Notes under the pieces: generated by a model
Database searches by the model: none
What the model was told of the DNA's origin: nothing
What the model saw: only the letters and a program-made list of their open reading frames with translations
Source: Pseudonocardia ammonioxydans
GTDB taxonomy: Bacteria > Actinomycetota > Actinomycetes > Mycobacteriales > Pseudonocardiaceae
NCBI RefSeq assembly: GCF_900115005.1
Contig: NZ_FOUY01000021.1
Span: 62,001-126,000, forward strand
Direction of reading: 5' to 3'
DNA: 64,000 nucleotides
Position numbers and translations under genes: made by a program
Part shown: positions 43,745-52,959 of the stretch, piece after piece
Layout of the letters: each line of letters starts with the position of its first letter
Position numbering within the stretch: position 1 is the first letter of the stretch

Positions 43745-43760
43745 GTGCGGTGTGCGGTGC

Positions 43761-45197
43761 TCACCCCGTGGACACCTCGGTGCCGTCCTGGGACCAGCGG
43801 GTGTGGAAGGCACCGTCGGCGTCGGTGCGGCGGTAGGTGTGCGCACCGAAGTAGTCGCGCAGCCCCTGGATCAGGTTGGCCGGGCCGCGTTCGCGGCGGT
43901 AACCGTCGTAGTAGCTCAGGCTCGAGCTGAACGCCGGGATCGCGACGCCGTGCTCGGTCGCGGTCGCCACGACGCGGCGCCACGCGTCCTGCGCGTCGGA
44001 CACGGCCTGGGTGAAGTACGGGACCATCAGCAGGTTGTCCAGGTCCGGGTGCTCGGCGTAGGCCTCGGTGATCCGGTTGAGGAACTGGGCGCGGATGATG
44101 CAGCCGCCCCGCCAGATCCGGGCCATCGCGCCCAGGTCGAGGTCCCAGTCGTTCGCGTTCGACGCGGCGCGCATCTGCGCGAAACCCTGCGCGTAGGCGA
44201 CCACCTTGGACGCGTACAGCGCCTGCCGCACGTCCTCGACCAGCCGGTCCACATCGGGCGCACGCTGCGGCGCCGGACCGGCCAGCGTGGCCGACGCCGC
44301 CCGGCGCTCGTCGCGCAGCGCCGAGAGGGTCCGCGCGAAGACGGCCTCGGTGATCCCGGTCAGCGGGACGCCGAGGTCGAGCGCGTCGATCGCGGTCCAG
44401 CGCCCGGTGCCCTTCTGCTCGGCCTGGTCGACGATGACGTCGACCAGCGGCGCGCCGGTCCTCTCGTCGGTCTTGCCCAGCACGATGCCGGTGATCTCGA
44501 TGAGGAACGACTCGAGGTCGCCGGTGTTCCACTGCTCGAAGATCGTCCCGATCTCCGGGGCGGACAGCCCGCCGACGTGGGTGAGCAGGTCGTAGGCCTC
44601 GGCGATGAGCTGGATGTCGGCGTACTCGATGCCGTTGTGCACCATCTTGACGTAGTGCCCGGCCCCGCCCGGCCCGACGTGCGTGCAGCAGGGCGTGCCG
44701 TCGACGTCCGCGGCGATCGCGGTGAGGATCTCCTCCACCTCGCCGTAGGCCTCCAGCGGCCCGCCGGGCATGATGCTCGGCCCGTTGAGCGCGCCCTCCT
44801 CGCCGCCGGAGACACCGATGCCCATGAACCGCAGGCCTCGCTCGGCGCAGTAGGCCGCCCGGCGGTCGGTGTCGGGGAAGTGCGAGTTGCCGGCGTCGAT
44901 GATGATGTCGCCGGAGTCGAGCAGCGGGGCGAGCTCGTCGATGACGGCGTCGACCGGCTTGCCGGCCTTCACCATCACGACGATCTTGCGCGGTGTCTCG
45001 AGCGCCTCGACGAACTCCTGCAGCGACTCGGCCGCGGTGAAGTCGCCCTCGTGGCCGTGCTCCGCCATGAATTCGCCGGTCTTCGCCGTGGTGCGGTTGT
45101 GCACCGCCACCGCGAAGCCGCGGCGGGCCATGTTGCGGGCCAGGTTCGCCCCCATCACGGCCAGCCCGGTCACACCGATCCGGCTCTTCTCCGCCAT
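43761..45197 (-). CDS. gnd: 6-phosphogluconate dehydrogenase, decarboxylating
   Basis: This 478-residue enzyme of full length has the NADP motif GLAVMGANLARN near residue 11, the substrate signature VSGGEEGALNGPSIMPGG near 128, catalytic Lys in HYVKMVHNGIEY near 184 and the C-terminal GGCIIRAQFLN region near 365. It oxidises 6-phosphogluconate to ribulose-5-phosphate, CO2 and NADPH. GGAGGAGCGCG precedes the ATG at 45197. It is a single core-metabolism gene with no link to the catabolic operons. Confidence 0.97.
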   Translation of the reverse strand: MAEKSRIGVTGLAVMGANLARNMARRGFAVAVHNRTTAKTGEFMAEHGHEGDFTAAESLQEFVEALETPRKIVVMVKAGKPVDAVIDELAPLLDSGDIIIDAGNSHFPDTDRRAAYCAERGLRFMGIGVSGGEEGALNGPSIMPGGPLEAYGEVEEILTAIAADVDGTPCCTHVGPGGAGHYVKMVHNGIEYADIQLIAEAYDLLTHVGGLSAPEIGTIFEQWNTGDLESFLIEITGIVLGKTDERTGAPLVDVIVDQAEQKGTGRWTAIDALDLGVPLTGITEAVFARTLSALRDERRAASATLAGPAPQRAPDVDRLVEDVRQALYASKVVAYAQGFAQMRAASNANDWDLDLGAMARIWRGGCIIRAQFLNRITEAYAEHPDLDNLLMVPYFTQAVSDAQDAWRRVVATATEHGVAIPAFSSSLSYYDGYRRERGPANLIQGLRDYFGAHTYRRTDADGAFHTRWSQDGTEVSTG

Positions 45198-45302
45198 CGC
45201 GCTCCTCCGTCTCGCTCTCGCCTACGCCCGGGCGCACGGCCCGGGCTCACCGGCCCCATCCTCGCCCGTCGGGCCGCGGACGCGCGCGGGCCCCGGACTG
45301 TC

Positions 45303-45391
45303 CCGTTGGTCACTGCCCGCCCGTTGATCGCTCCCGCCCGTCGGTCACTGCCCGGCCGTTGGTCGCTCCCCGCCCGTCGGTCCGGTCCCGG
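45303..45391. repeat. Five ~18-bp tandem repeats
   Basis: Five units start CCGTTGGTC, CCGTTGATC, CCGTCGGTC, CCGTTGGTC and CCGTCGGTC, alternating ACTGCCCG and GCTCCC endings. They lie between the gnd start and the hydrolase stop. Confidence 0.7.
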
Positions 45392-45397
45392 AACTGC

Positions 45398-46258
45398 TCA
45401 GCCGAGGAACTCCAGCAGCAGCTCGCTCGCGCGCTCCGGCGCCTCCTGCGGGATCCAGTGCCCGCAGCCCTCGACCGTGGCGAACCGGAAGTCCTCGACG
45501 ATCTCCGAGGAGCGCCGCATCTGGGCCTCGGTCAGCGCCATGTCGCCGTCGCTCCACACCCCGAGCACCGGGATCCGGATCGGCGGCACCTGCGGGACCT
45601 CGGTCGGCACGAACGTCGCCGGGTCGATGTTGGCGCGGTACCAGTTCAGCGACGCGGTCAGCGCGCCCGGCCGGTCCAGGTCGGCGATCTGGCGCTGCGG
45701 CAGCGGGTGCCCCTCGGGGAAGGACGCGTGCGCCCAGGCCCGCAGGAACTGCCAGTCGTGGGCGGGCAGCACCTGCTCGGCCACCCCGGGGAACTGGAAC
45801 CAGAGCATGTACCAGGACATCGACTTCTGCCGGAACCCGGCCGAGGCGAACGCGGCCGGGTGCCCGACGGAGAACGCGGCGTAGCGGGTGACCCGGTCCG
45901 AGCTCAGCGCCAGTGCCCAGCCGAGAACCGCACCCCAGTCGTGCCCGGCGAGGGCGAACCGGTCCACACCGAGCGCGTCGGCCACCCCGAGGACGTCCCC
46001 GCGCAGCGCCCGCATCGCGTAGTGCTCGACCTCCTCGGGCCGGTCCGAGTCGCCGAACCCGCGCAGGTCGGGCGCGATCACCCGGTACCCGGCCGCGGCG
46101 AGCGCGTCGACCTGCCGGGTCCACAGGGAGGCGCGGTCCGGCCAGCCGTGCAGCAGGAACACGGCGGGCCCGGACCCTCCGGTGTCGTGCACGGAGAGCG
46201 TGACCTCGGGACGCGTGGTGCCGGCGACGGTGATCCGTTGCGGTTCCGGGAGAGCCAT
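45398..46258 (-). CDS. Epoxide-hydrolase-like alpha/beta hydrolase
   Basis: This 286-residue protein has the oxyanion motif HGWPD near residue 40, the nucleophile elbow GHDWG (Asp nucleophile) near 105, an acid in VWSDGDM near 225 and the catalytic His in EGCGHW near 265. An Asp nucleophile marks epoxide hydrolase or dehalogenase relatives rather than serine esterases. TACGGT lies seven bases before the ATG, so a leaderless transcript is likely. It is separate from the catabolic operons by regulation, though the chemistry could fit. Confidence 0.88.
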   Translation of the reverse strand: MALPEPQRITVAGTTRPEVTLSVHDTGGSGPAVFLLHGWPDRASLWTRQVDALAAAGYRVIAPDLRGFGDSDRPEEVEHYAMRALRGDVLGVADALGVDRFALAGHDWGAVLGWALALSSDRVTRYAAFSVGHPAAFASAGFRQKSMSWYMLWFQFPGVAEQVLPAHDWQFLRAWAHASFPEGHPLPQRQIADLDRPGALTASLNWYRANIDPATFVPTEVPQVPPIRIPVLGVWSDGDMALTEAQMRRSSEIVEDFRFATVEGCGHWIPQEAPERASELLLEFLG

Positions 46259-46265
46259 GACCGCG

Positions 46266-46271
46266 ACCGTA
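46266..46271 (-). promoter_or_regulatory. -10 element of the hydrolase gene (leaderless)
   Basis: TACGGT on the minus strand ends seven bases before the ATG at 46258. Confidence 0.45.
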
Positions 46272-46328
46272 GTCCCGGCCCGTGGGACGCCGTGCGCAGC
46301 GACCCGGGGCGCGACCGAGAATGCCCGG

Positions 46329-47222
46329 ATGGCCCCCAGTGACCCACCGCCGCCGGGACGCGGCCGCACCGCCGCGGACCGCACGGGGACCGCCCACCGG
46401 CGCTCCCCCGACGAGCAGGAGGGCCGCGCCGGTGGGGTCGGCACGATCGGCCTGGTCGGCGGGGTGGTCGGCGGCCTGATCGGGGGCGGCAGCGGGGTGC
46501 TGTTCGTGCCCGCGCTGGACCGGTTCACGACGATGTCGCGGGCCCGGGTGCATGGGACCTCCACGATCGCCAACATCGGTGTCTGCGTCGCGGGCGCGGC
46601 GGGCTACGCCGTGGGTGGTGGTGCGCTGGACCTGCGCGTCGGTGCCGGGCTGATCGTCGGCGGGACGCTCGGCGGCGTGATCGGGCCCCGGTTGCTGGCC
46701 CGCGCCTCGGAGACCGTGCTGCGGCTGCTGCTGATCGCGATCCTGGTGCTCACCGCGGCGAAGCTCGCCGTCGACGCGTTCGCGGGGCCGGTGCTCGCCG
46801 ACGCCGTCCTGCCCGGGTGGTTGATCGCCGACCCGTGGTTCCTGCACCCGGCGACGACGGTCGTCGGGCTGGTGATCGGGGCCTGGGCCGGGGCGATGGG
46901 TCTCGGCGGCGGGCTGCTGGCGGTACCGGCGATGGTGCTGCTGTTCGGCACCGAGATGCACGTGGCGGCGGGGACGTCGCTGTTGATGTTCATCCCGAAC
47001 TCGATCGTCGGCACGGTCGTGCACCTGCGCCAGGGGACGGCGTCGGGGCGGTGGGGCCGGCTGCTGGCGCTCACCTCGGCGCCCGGGACGCTCGCCGGTG
47101 TCGCGCTCGGGCTGGCCCTCGACGCCGCCGTGCTCGGGCTGGTGTTCGCGGGCTTCGCGACGGTGATGGCGGTCCGGGAGACGATCCAGCTGCTGCTCCG
47201 GCACCGCCGGCGACGGGCGTGA
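46329..47222 (+). CDS. TauE/SafE-family membrane permease
   Basis: This protein of about 297 residues has eight or so hydrophobic segments in two repeats, each starting with a glycine-rich helix (LVGGVVGGLIGGGSG near residue 44 and VVGLVIGAWAGAMGLGGG near 180). That is the TauE/SafE signature, often linked to sulfite, sulfonate or other anion export. The first 35 residues are charged and low complexity, so a start further downstream or upstream is possible. Substrate unknown. Confidence 0.85.
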   Translation: MAPSDPPPPGRGRTAADRTGTAHRRSPDEQEGRAGGVGTIGLVGGVVGGLIGGGSGVLFVPALDRFTTMSRARVHGTSTIANIGVCVAGAAGYAVGGGALDLRVGAGLIVGGTLGGVIGPRLLARASETVLRLLLIAILVLTAAKLAVDAFAGPVLADAVLPGWLIADPWFLHPATTVVGLVIGAWAGAMGLGGGLLAVPAMVLLFGTEMHVAAGTSLLMFIPNSIVGTVVHLRQGTASGRWGRLLALTSAPGTLAGVALGLALDAAVLGLVFAGFATVMAVRETIQLLLRHRRRRA

Positions 47223-47279
47223 CGGGACAGGACCGGTGCGCACAGGAAAACGAACGTGTACGCGGGGACACGAATCCGC

Positions 47280-47285
47280 TATTCT
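47280..47285 (+). promoter_or_regulatory. -10 element of helR-like gene
   Basis: TATTCT lies five bases before a GTG at 47291 and 65 bases before the preferred start. The 60 bp after it are clearly poorer in GC than coding DNA, which fits an untranslated leader. Confidence 0.5.
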
Positions 47286-47350
47286 GAGGCGTGCACTCAA
47301 ACGCAGAGTCAACAGACCTGCAGTGGCAGTTTAACACCGATGGGGGGAAC

Positions 47351-49666
47351 GTGTCCAGACCCCTGCTGGAGCAGGAGACGGATGCGGAGACCGGGCGGAT
47401 CCGCCGGTTGCACGCACTGCTCGCCGCCGAACTCGACGACGCCCTGGCCCGGGCCCAGGGCACGCTGAACACCGCGACCGGCGAGGAGCTCAGCGCCCGC
47501 TGGGAGCGCGACGTCGCGGTGCACCGCTGGTGGGAGCGCGCGAACGCGCTGCGGGCGGCCCGCTCGGGGTTGTGCTTCGGGCGGCTCGACCACGCCCGCG
47601 GCGCCGACCGGCCGAGCGACACCGACGGCGCCGGGGACGCGCCCGCGGCGACCAGCTACATCGGACGGATCGGCCTCACCGACCCGTCCGACGGGGAGAG
47701 CGCGCTGCTCGACTGGCGGGCCCCCGGGGCGCGCCCGTTCTACTGCGCGACCCCGGTCACCCCGCTCGGCGTGACCCGCCGGCGGCACTTCGAGATCGCC
47801 GGGACCGCACCCGACGAGCGGGTCGTCGCCTTCCACGACGACGTGCTGGACCGCTCGGCACTGTCCGGGACCGACTCCGGCTCGGCGTCCGACCCGGCGC
47901 TGCTGGCCGCGCTGAAGGCGCCGCGGGGCTCGACCATGCGCGACATCGTCACCACGATCCAGGCCGAGCAGGACGCGATCATCCGGCTGCCGCTGCAGGG
48001 CACCGTGGTGATCGAGGGCGGGCCGGGGACCGGCAAGACCGCGGTCGCGCTGCACCGCGTGGCCTACCTGCTCTACACCCATCGCGAGCAGCTGGCCCGC
48101 CGCGGCGTCCTGGTCGTCGGTCCCAGCGCCGGGTTCGTGCACTACGTCGGCGGAGTGCTCCCGGCGCTCGGCGAGTCGGCGGTGGTGTTCACGACGCCCG
48201 GCCGGCTGGCCCACGGCGTCGTCGCGACCGCCGTCGACCCGCCGGAGCCGGCCCGGGTCAAGGGCGACCTGGCGATGGTGGACGTGCTTCGCCGCGCCGT
48301 CGCCGACCGGCAGGAGCTGCCCGACGAGCCGGTCGCGATCGCGCTCGACGACGTCACGGTCGAGATCGACCGGGCGACCGCCGAGGAGGCGCGCAGCCGG
48401 GCCCGCGCGACCGGCCGGCCGCACAACGCCGCCCGCGCCACGTTCCGCGACACCCTCGGCGCGCTGCTCGTCGACCAGGGCCTCGAACAGCTCGGACACA
48501 GCCTGGAGGACCCGCCGGAGATCGCCGAGCTGCTCGCCGGTCTCGGGGACCTCCCGGAGATCGAACCGGCGGGGGCGTCGGAGGTGACCGACGAGATGCG
48601 CGGCAGCCTGCGCGACAACCTGCGTGCGGAGCCGGCCTTCCACGCCGCGGTGGCCCGGCTCTGGCCGGTCCTGACCCCGGAGCAGGCCCTCGCCGACCTG
48701 TTCGCCTCGCCCGAGCGGCTGGCCACGGCCGGGGCCGGGACCGACGTGGCCGGGCTGTACCGCGCGGACTCGCGGGAGTGGACGGTCGCGGACGCGCCGC
48801 TGCTCGACGAGCTGGCCGAGCTGCTCGGCCCGCCGCCGTCGTCGTCGCGCAGCGCCGATGAACCCGACGACCGCTACGCCACCGACGTGCTGGCGATCCT
48901 GGACTCGGCCGACCGCGACCTCGCCGGGGAGGACCCCGACGAGGCGCGCCCGACCGACTTCGTCACCGCCGACGTGCTCGCCGGACGGCACGTGGCCGGG
49001 CTGTCCGGCACGGTCGCCGAGCGGGCGGCCGCCGACCGGGACTGGCGCTACGGGCACCTGGTCGTCGACGAGGCACAGGAGCTGTCCGCGATGGACTGGC
49101 ACGTCCTGCTGCGCCGCTGCCCGTCGCGGTCGATCACCGCGGTGGGCGACCTCGCGCAGCGCAGCGCCCCCGCGGGGGCGGACAGCTGGGCGCAGGTGCT
49201 CGGGCCGCACCTCGACACCCGCTGGACGCACCGGACGCTCACCGTCAACTACCGGACGCCGGCGGAGATCATGGCCCCGGCCGCCGAGGTGCTGGCCTCG
49301 TTCGCCCCGGACCACCGCCCGCCCGAGTCGGTCCGCGAGACCGGCGAGCACCCGTGGGAGCGCACGGTGCCGACGGCGGATCTCACGGCCGCGCTCCGCA
49401 CGGCTGTCGAGGACGAGCTCGCGCGGCTCGGGGACGGGACCCTCGCGGTGATCGCCCCCGGCGGCCGGCTCGGGGACGGCGCACTCGACGGGCTCGACGG
49501 CCCGCCGGTCCAGGTGCACTCACCGATGTCGGCCAAGGGCCTCGAGTTCGACACCGTCGTGATCGTCGACCCGGACCGCATCCGGGCCGGCCACCCGGCC
49601 GACCTCTACGTCTCGATGACCCGGGCCACGCAGCGGCTGGGGACGCTGCGGCTCCGCCGCCCGTGA
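47351..49666 (+). CDS. helR: HelD/HelR-type RNA polymerase-associated ATPase
   Basis: This 771-residue superfamily 1 helicase-like protein has Walker A GGPGTGKTA near residue 222, Walker B LVVDEAQE near 570, motif III VGDLAQRS and motif VI-like SMTRATQRLG at the end. An N-terminal coiled-coil-like helical arm (RIRRLHALLAAELDDALARAQ) fits HelD proteins that insert into RNA polymerase channels. In actinobacteria the HelR subset displaces rifamycin, but the usual rifamycin-associated element is not visible upstream. GTG at 47351 follows GGGGGGAAC; a leaderless start at 47291 is the alternative. Confidence 0.86.
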   Translation: MSRPLLEQETDAETGRIRRLHALLAAELDDALARAQGTLNTATGEELSARWERDVAVHRWWERANALRAARSGLCFGRLDHARGADRPSDTDGAGDAPAATSYIGRIGLTDPSDGESALLDWRAPGARPFYCATPVTPLGVTRRRHFEIAGTAPDERVVAFHDDVLDRSALSGTDSGSASDPALLAALKAPRGSTMRDIVTTIQAEQDAIIRLPLQGTVVIEGGPGTGKTAVALHRVAYLLYTHREQLARRGVLVVGPSAGFVHYVGGVLPALGESAVVFTTPGRLAHGVVATAVDPPEPARVKGDLAMVDVLRRAVADRQELPDEPVAIALDDVTVEIDRATAEEARSRARATGRPHNAARATFRDTLGALLVDQGLEQLGHSLEDPPEIAELLAGLGDLPEIEPAGASEVTDEMRGSLRDNLRAEPAFHAAVARLWPVLTPEQALADLFASPERLATAGAGTDVAGLYRADSREWTVADAPLLDELAELLGPPPSSSRSADEPDDRYATDVLAILDSADRDLAGEDPDEARPTDFVTADVLAGRHVAGLSGTVAERAAADRDWRYGHLVVDEAQELSAMDWHVLLRRCPSRSITAVGDLAQRSAPAGADSWAQVLGPHLDTRWTHRTLTVNYRTPAEIMAPAAEVLASFAPDHRPPESVRETGEHPWERTVPTADLTAALRTAVEDELARLGDGTLAVIAPGGRLGDGALDGLDGPPVQVHSPMSAKGLEFDTVVIVDPDRIRAGHPADLYVSMTRATQRLGTLRLRRP

Positions 49667-49704
49667 GTGGTTGTCGCGGCCCTGACCGCGAAAACCACTC
49701 ACGG
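49661..49704. terminator. 44-bp perfect bidirectional terminator hairpin
   Basis: Outer arms CCGTGAGTGGTT and AACCACTCACGG are perfect, with an inner 6-bp stem TCGCGG/CCGCGA and 6-nt loop. The left arm contains the helR-like stop codon; the right arm ends two bases before the convergent SCO1664-type stop. Confidence 0.8.
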
Positions 49705-49706
49705 GG

Positions 49707-50594
49707 TCAGAAGGCGGGCCAGGGGATCGCGGGGCCGTAGCCCTCCGGCCCGGGGAAGCGCGGCTCGGCGAGGAGGTGGTCGATGCGGGAACGCAGCGCG
49801 GCGACCTCCCGCCGGGTCACGTGCTCCCCCAGGGTGTCCGCGAACTCGCCGGCCAGGCGGGCCCGTAGCTCCTTGAGCAGCGCGGTGCACTCCTCGCCGA
49901 CGGTCTCGCCGATCCAGCCCCACAGCACGGTGCGCAGCTTCGGCTCGGTGTGCAGGGTGAGGCCGTGGTCGACGCCGTAGACGTCACCGTCGCCGGCGAG
50001 GATCACGTGCCCGCCCTTGCGGTCGGCGTTGTTGACGACGACGTCGAACAGCGCCATCGCCCGCAGCCCGGGGTGGTCGGCGTGCACGAGCACGACCGGG
50101 TCACCCGCGCCGTCGCGGGCCCGCAGGACCGGCAGCCAGCCGTCCGGCACCGAGCCGGGCTCGCACAGCTCCACCAGTGACTCCGCTGCGAGCTGGATGG
50201 TCTCCTCGCTGATGGCGCCGTCGAGCTCCTCACCCGACGACGACGGCTCGGTCAGCGCGCTCTCGTCGCCGGAGGACACCCAGGCCTGCACCATGCCCGG
50301 CCCGAACGGTGCCTCCTCGCGCAGCACGGTCGGCGGGACGACCTGCAGCCCGGACGCCTCGGAGACGAGGTAGGCGCCGACCTCACGGCCGGCCAGCGTG
50401 CCGTCCGGGAAGTCCCACAGCGGACGCTCCCCGCGGACCGGCTTGTAGACGCAGCGCAGCTCGACACCGTCGGAGGTGACGGTGCCGAACAGGGTGGCGT
50501 TGGAGGCGTCGACGAGCCGCCCGGTGATCTCCATGCGGCCGCGGTCGAGGATCTCGAGCACGGCCGGGTCGCGCAGGGCCGGTGTGGAGCTCAC
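49707..50594 (-). CDS. SCO1664-family conserved protein
   Basis: This 295-residue protein has features of a kinase-like fold: VYKPVRGERPLWDFPDGTLAGREVGAYLVSEA near residue 50 and FDVVVNNADRKGGHVIL near 180, with an Asn/Asp pair resembling the catalytic loop of PI3/4-kinase or HipA-like enzymes. A GTG start overlaps the DUF3090 stop by 4 bp. The family is nearly always encoded beside DUF3090 and a histidine phosphatase in actinobacteria. Its substrate is unknown. Confidence 0.88.
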   Translation of the reverse strand: MSSTPALRDPAVLEILDRGRMEITGRLVDASNATLFGTVTSDGVELRCVYKPVRGERPLWDFPDGTLAGREVGAYLVSEASGLQVVPPTVLREEAPFGPGMVQAWVSSGDESALTEPSSSGEELDGAISEETIQLAAESLVELCEPGSVPDGWLPVLRARDGAGDPVVLVHADHPGLRAMALFDVVVNNADRKGGHVILAGDGDVYGVDHGLTLHTEPKLRTVLWGWIGETVGEECTALLKELRARLAGEFADTLGEHVTRREVAALRSRIDHLLAEPRFPGPEGYGPAIPWPAF

Positions 50595-51178
50595 TCGGTG
50601 TCGGCCACGGGATTGCGGTCGTGGTAACCGTTGAGCCGGACGCAGACGTGCCCCTCCGGGTCCAGCGGCTCCGCACACAGCGGGCAGGGCGCGCGGCCGG
50701 CGGAGACGACCTTCTCGGCGCGGTCGGCGAACGCCTTCGCCGCGTCCGGGGACAGGAACACGCGCAGCGCGTCCGGGCCCTCCTCGGTGTCGTCGAGGAC
50801 GACCGACTCGTCGATCTCCTCCTCGGTGACCGCCAGCAGCTCCACGACGATCGAGCTGGAGTCGGCGTCCCAGCCCAGGCCCATCGTGCCGACCCGGAAC
50901 TCCTCCTCGAGCGGCACGGCCAGCGGATCGGTGTCGGAGGAGCCCGGCTCCCCCGGCGTCCCCTCGGCGAGGTTCTCCTCGCCGAACCGCTTCGCCACCT
51001 CACCGAGCAGGGCGGTGATCCGCTCCGCCAGCACCGAGACCTGCTGTTTCTCCAGCAGCACGCTGATCGTGCGGGAACTCTCGATCGCCTGCAGATAGAA
51101 GGCCCGTTCGCCGGGCTCGCCGACGGTCCCGGCCACGAAGCGGTCCGGGCGGCGGAAGACGTGGATGACGCGTGCCAT
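50591..51178 (-). CDS. DUF3090-family protein
   Basis: This 195-residue conserved actinobacterial protein starts MARVIHVFRRPDRFV and ends with a probable zinc motif (CPLC near residue 167, then HVC with GYHDRNP). The middle is acidic and rich in Asp/Glu. GGGAGGGG before the ATG at 51178 and TACCCT just upstream give a clear start and promoter. It is coupled to the SCO1664-type gene. Function unknown. Confidence 0.9.
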   Translation of the reverse strand: MARVIHVFRRPDRFVAGTVGEPGERAFYLQAIESSRTISVLLEKQQVSVLAERITALLGEVAKRFGEENLAEGTPGEPGSSDTDPLAVPLEEEFRVGTMGLGWDADSSSIVVELLAVTEEEIDESVVLDDTEEGPDALRVFLSPDAAKAFADRAEKVVSAGRAPCPLCAEPLDPEGHVCVRLNGYHDRNPVADTE

Positions 51179-51188
51179 GACCCCTCCC

Positions 51189-51194
51189 AGGGTA
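51189..51194 (-). promoter_or_regulatory. -10 element of the DUF3090 operon
   Basis: TACCCT on the minus strand lies ten bases before the ATG and overlaps the start of the ribosome-binding region. Confidence 0.4.
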
Positions 51195-51274
51195 GGCGAG
51201 ACGGGCTCGGAGGGCATCCCCACCGTCGTCCACCGGCGCGCTCACCTGGGACGATGCGAGATGGATCACCCCGT

Positions 51275-51967
51275 TCAGGCGTTGGTGGCTCCCCCGACGA
51301 CGGCGTCGGAGGACGCCTTCTCCTCCTCGGCCGGTTTCGGGACCAGGCTCGCGACGTCCCCGGACTGCTCGTTCATCCGCGCCACGAACGGGCGCAGCTC
51401 GGTGTAGGCGACGACGCTGACCGAGCAGGTGTCGACGACGATCCGCTGGAAGTTGTCCAGGTGGCTGGCCAGCGCGTCGGCCAGCACCGCCTTGATGACG
51501 TCACCGTGGCTGCAGGCCAGCACGATCGCCCGGTCACCGTGCTCGGCCTGCACCCGCGCGATCTGCCGCCGGACCGCCGCGACCGAGCGGGCCTGCATCC
51601 CGGCCAGGGACTCGCCGTCCGGGAAGGCCGCGGCCGACGGATGCGCCTGCACGACCTTCCAGAGGTCCTCGTTCACCAATTCGGTGATCTTGCGGCCGGT
51701 CCAGGCGCCGTAGTCGACCTCGGCCAGGTCGTCCTCCACGACGGGCTCGAGTCCGCGGGCAGCCGCCAGCGGTGCGACGGTCTGGCGGCACCGGGTCATC
51801 GGGGACGTGACGATCGAGGCGATCGGCAGGTCGGCCAGCCGGTCGACGACCGTCGCCGCCTGCTCGTGGCCGCGGTCGTCGAGTTCCACGCCGGGGGCGC
51901 GTCCGGCCAGCACACCCGCGGTGTTGGCCGTCGAGCGCCCGTGCCGCAACAGGATCAAGGTCGCCAC
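51275..51967 (-). CDS. Histidine phosphatase (phosphomutase-like)
   Basis: This 230-residue branch-1 histidine phosphatase has the catalytic LLRHGRSTAN near residue 6 and the second-site SHGD near 155. The family, named after a Mycobacterium smegmatis representative, accompanies DUF3090 and SCO1664-type genes. It may act on a phosphorylated small molecule linked to mycothiol or cell-wall metabolism; the actual substrate is not established. A GTG start at 51967 is used. Confidence 0.9.
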   Translation of the reverse strand: MATLILLRHGRSTANTAGVLAGRAPGVELDDRGHEQAATVVDRLADLPIASIVTSPMTRCRQTVAPLAAARGLEPVVEDDLAEVDYGAWTGRKITELVNEDLWKVVQAHPSAAAFPDGESLAGMQARSVAAVRRQIARVQAEHGDRAIVLACSHGDVIKAVLADALASHLDNFQRIVVDTCSVSVVAYTELRPFVARMNEQSGDVASLVPKPAEEEKASSDAVVGGATNA

Positions 51968-52002
51968 ACGGCCAGAGGCTACGGGACGGGACCGGCGGCC
52001 CG

Positions 52003-52824
52003 TCAGGTAGCGGAGACCGCCCCGATCGAGAGCGCCGCCAGCAGCGCGACACCCAGCGCGATCCGGTAGGCCACGAACACGTAGACGGTGTTGTTCTGGA
52101 CGAACCGCAGCAGCCAGGCGATCGCCGCGTACCCGACCGCGAACGCGATCACCACGGTCACCAGCATCTGCAGGCCGGACGGGCCGTCACCGGCGAAGAC
52201 GTCGGGCAGCGTGAACAGCCCCGCCCCGAACACCGACGGGATCGCCAGCAGGAACGAGTACCGCACGATCGCCGGGCGGGTCAGGCCCAGCGCCAGCCCG
52301 GCCGTGATCGTCCCGCCGGAGCGGGAGACCCCCGGGATCAGCGCCATGGCCTGCGCGAAGCCCAGCACGATGCCGTCCCGCACGGTGATCTTCTCGATCG
52401 GCTTGCGCTGGGTGCCGAAGCGTTCGGCCAGCCCGAGCAGCACACCGAACAGGATCAGTGTCGTCGCGACCAGCCACAGGTTGCGCGCCACCGTCTCGAT
52501 CTGGGTCTTGAACAGCACGCCCAGGAGGGCGATGGGGATCGAGCCGATGATCACCAGCCAGGCCAGCCGGTAGTCGTCGGTCCGCCGGACCTCCGCGTCC
52601 CGGAACCCGCGCACCCAGGTCGTGAACAGGTGCCAGATGTCCTTGGCGAAGTAGACGATCACCGCGATCTCCGTCCCGATCTGGGCGACGGCGGTGAACG
52701 CGGCCCCCGGGTCCCGGTCGAAGAACAGCTCCGAGGCGATGCGGAGGTGCCCGGACGAGGAGACGGGCAGGAACTCGGTCAGTCCCTGGAGGATCCCGAG
52801 GACGATCACCTCGAGCCAGCTCAC
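52003..52824 (-). CDS. uppP: Undecaprenyl-diphosphate phosphatase
   Basis: This 273-residue membrane enzyme has about seven membrane segments and the BacA/UppP active-site motifs EFLPVSSSGHL near residue 16 and IPGVSRSGGT near 155. It removes a phosphate from undecaprenyl diphosphate, recycling the lipid carrier for peptidoglycan synthesis. The GTG at 52824 follows GGGAG. It lies in the conserved neighbourhood of the histidine phosphatase and DUF5703 genes. Confidence 0.95.
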   Translation of the reverse strand: MSWLEVIVLGILQGLTEFLPVSSSGHLRIASELFFDRDPGAAFTAVAQIGTEIAVIVYFAKDIWHLFTTWVRGFRDAEVRRTDDYRLAWLVIIGSIPIALLGVLFKTQIETVARNLWLVATTLILFGVLLGLAERFGTQRKPIEKITVRDGIVLGFAQAMALIPGVSRSGGTITAGLALGLTRPAIVRYSFLLAIPSVFGAGLFTLPDVFAGDGPSGLQMLVTVVIAFAVGYAAIAWLLRFVQNNTVYVFVAYRIALGVALLAALSIGAVSAT

Positions 52825-52945
52825 GGGCGGCTCCCGGCGAGGGGTGTGACGGGGCGGGGCGACTGTTCGGTCACGGGCCGTGACCGTACCCCCGGAGAGC
52901 CGGGTCACACCGCGCGCCCTCGGCGTCGGCGGGGCCCCGCGCGCC

Positions 52946-52951
52946 TAGGCT
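52946..52951 (+). promoter_or_regulatory. -10 element of aldo/keto reductase gene (leaderless)
   Basis: TAGGCT ends eight bases before the GTG at 52960. Confidence 0.45.
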
Positions 52952-52959
52952 CTGCAGGC

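Noticed and set aside
47221..47350. Rifamycin-associated element upstream of the helR-like gene
   Set aside because: No inverted repeat resembling the known element could be found in the leader or promoter.
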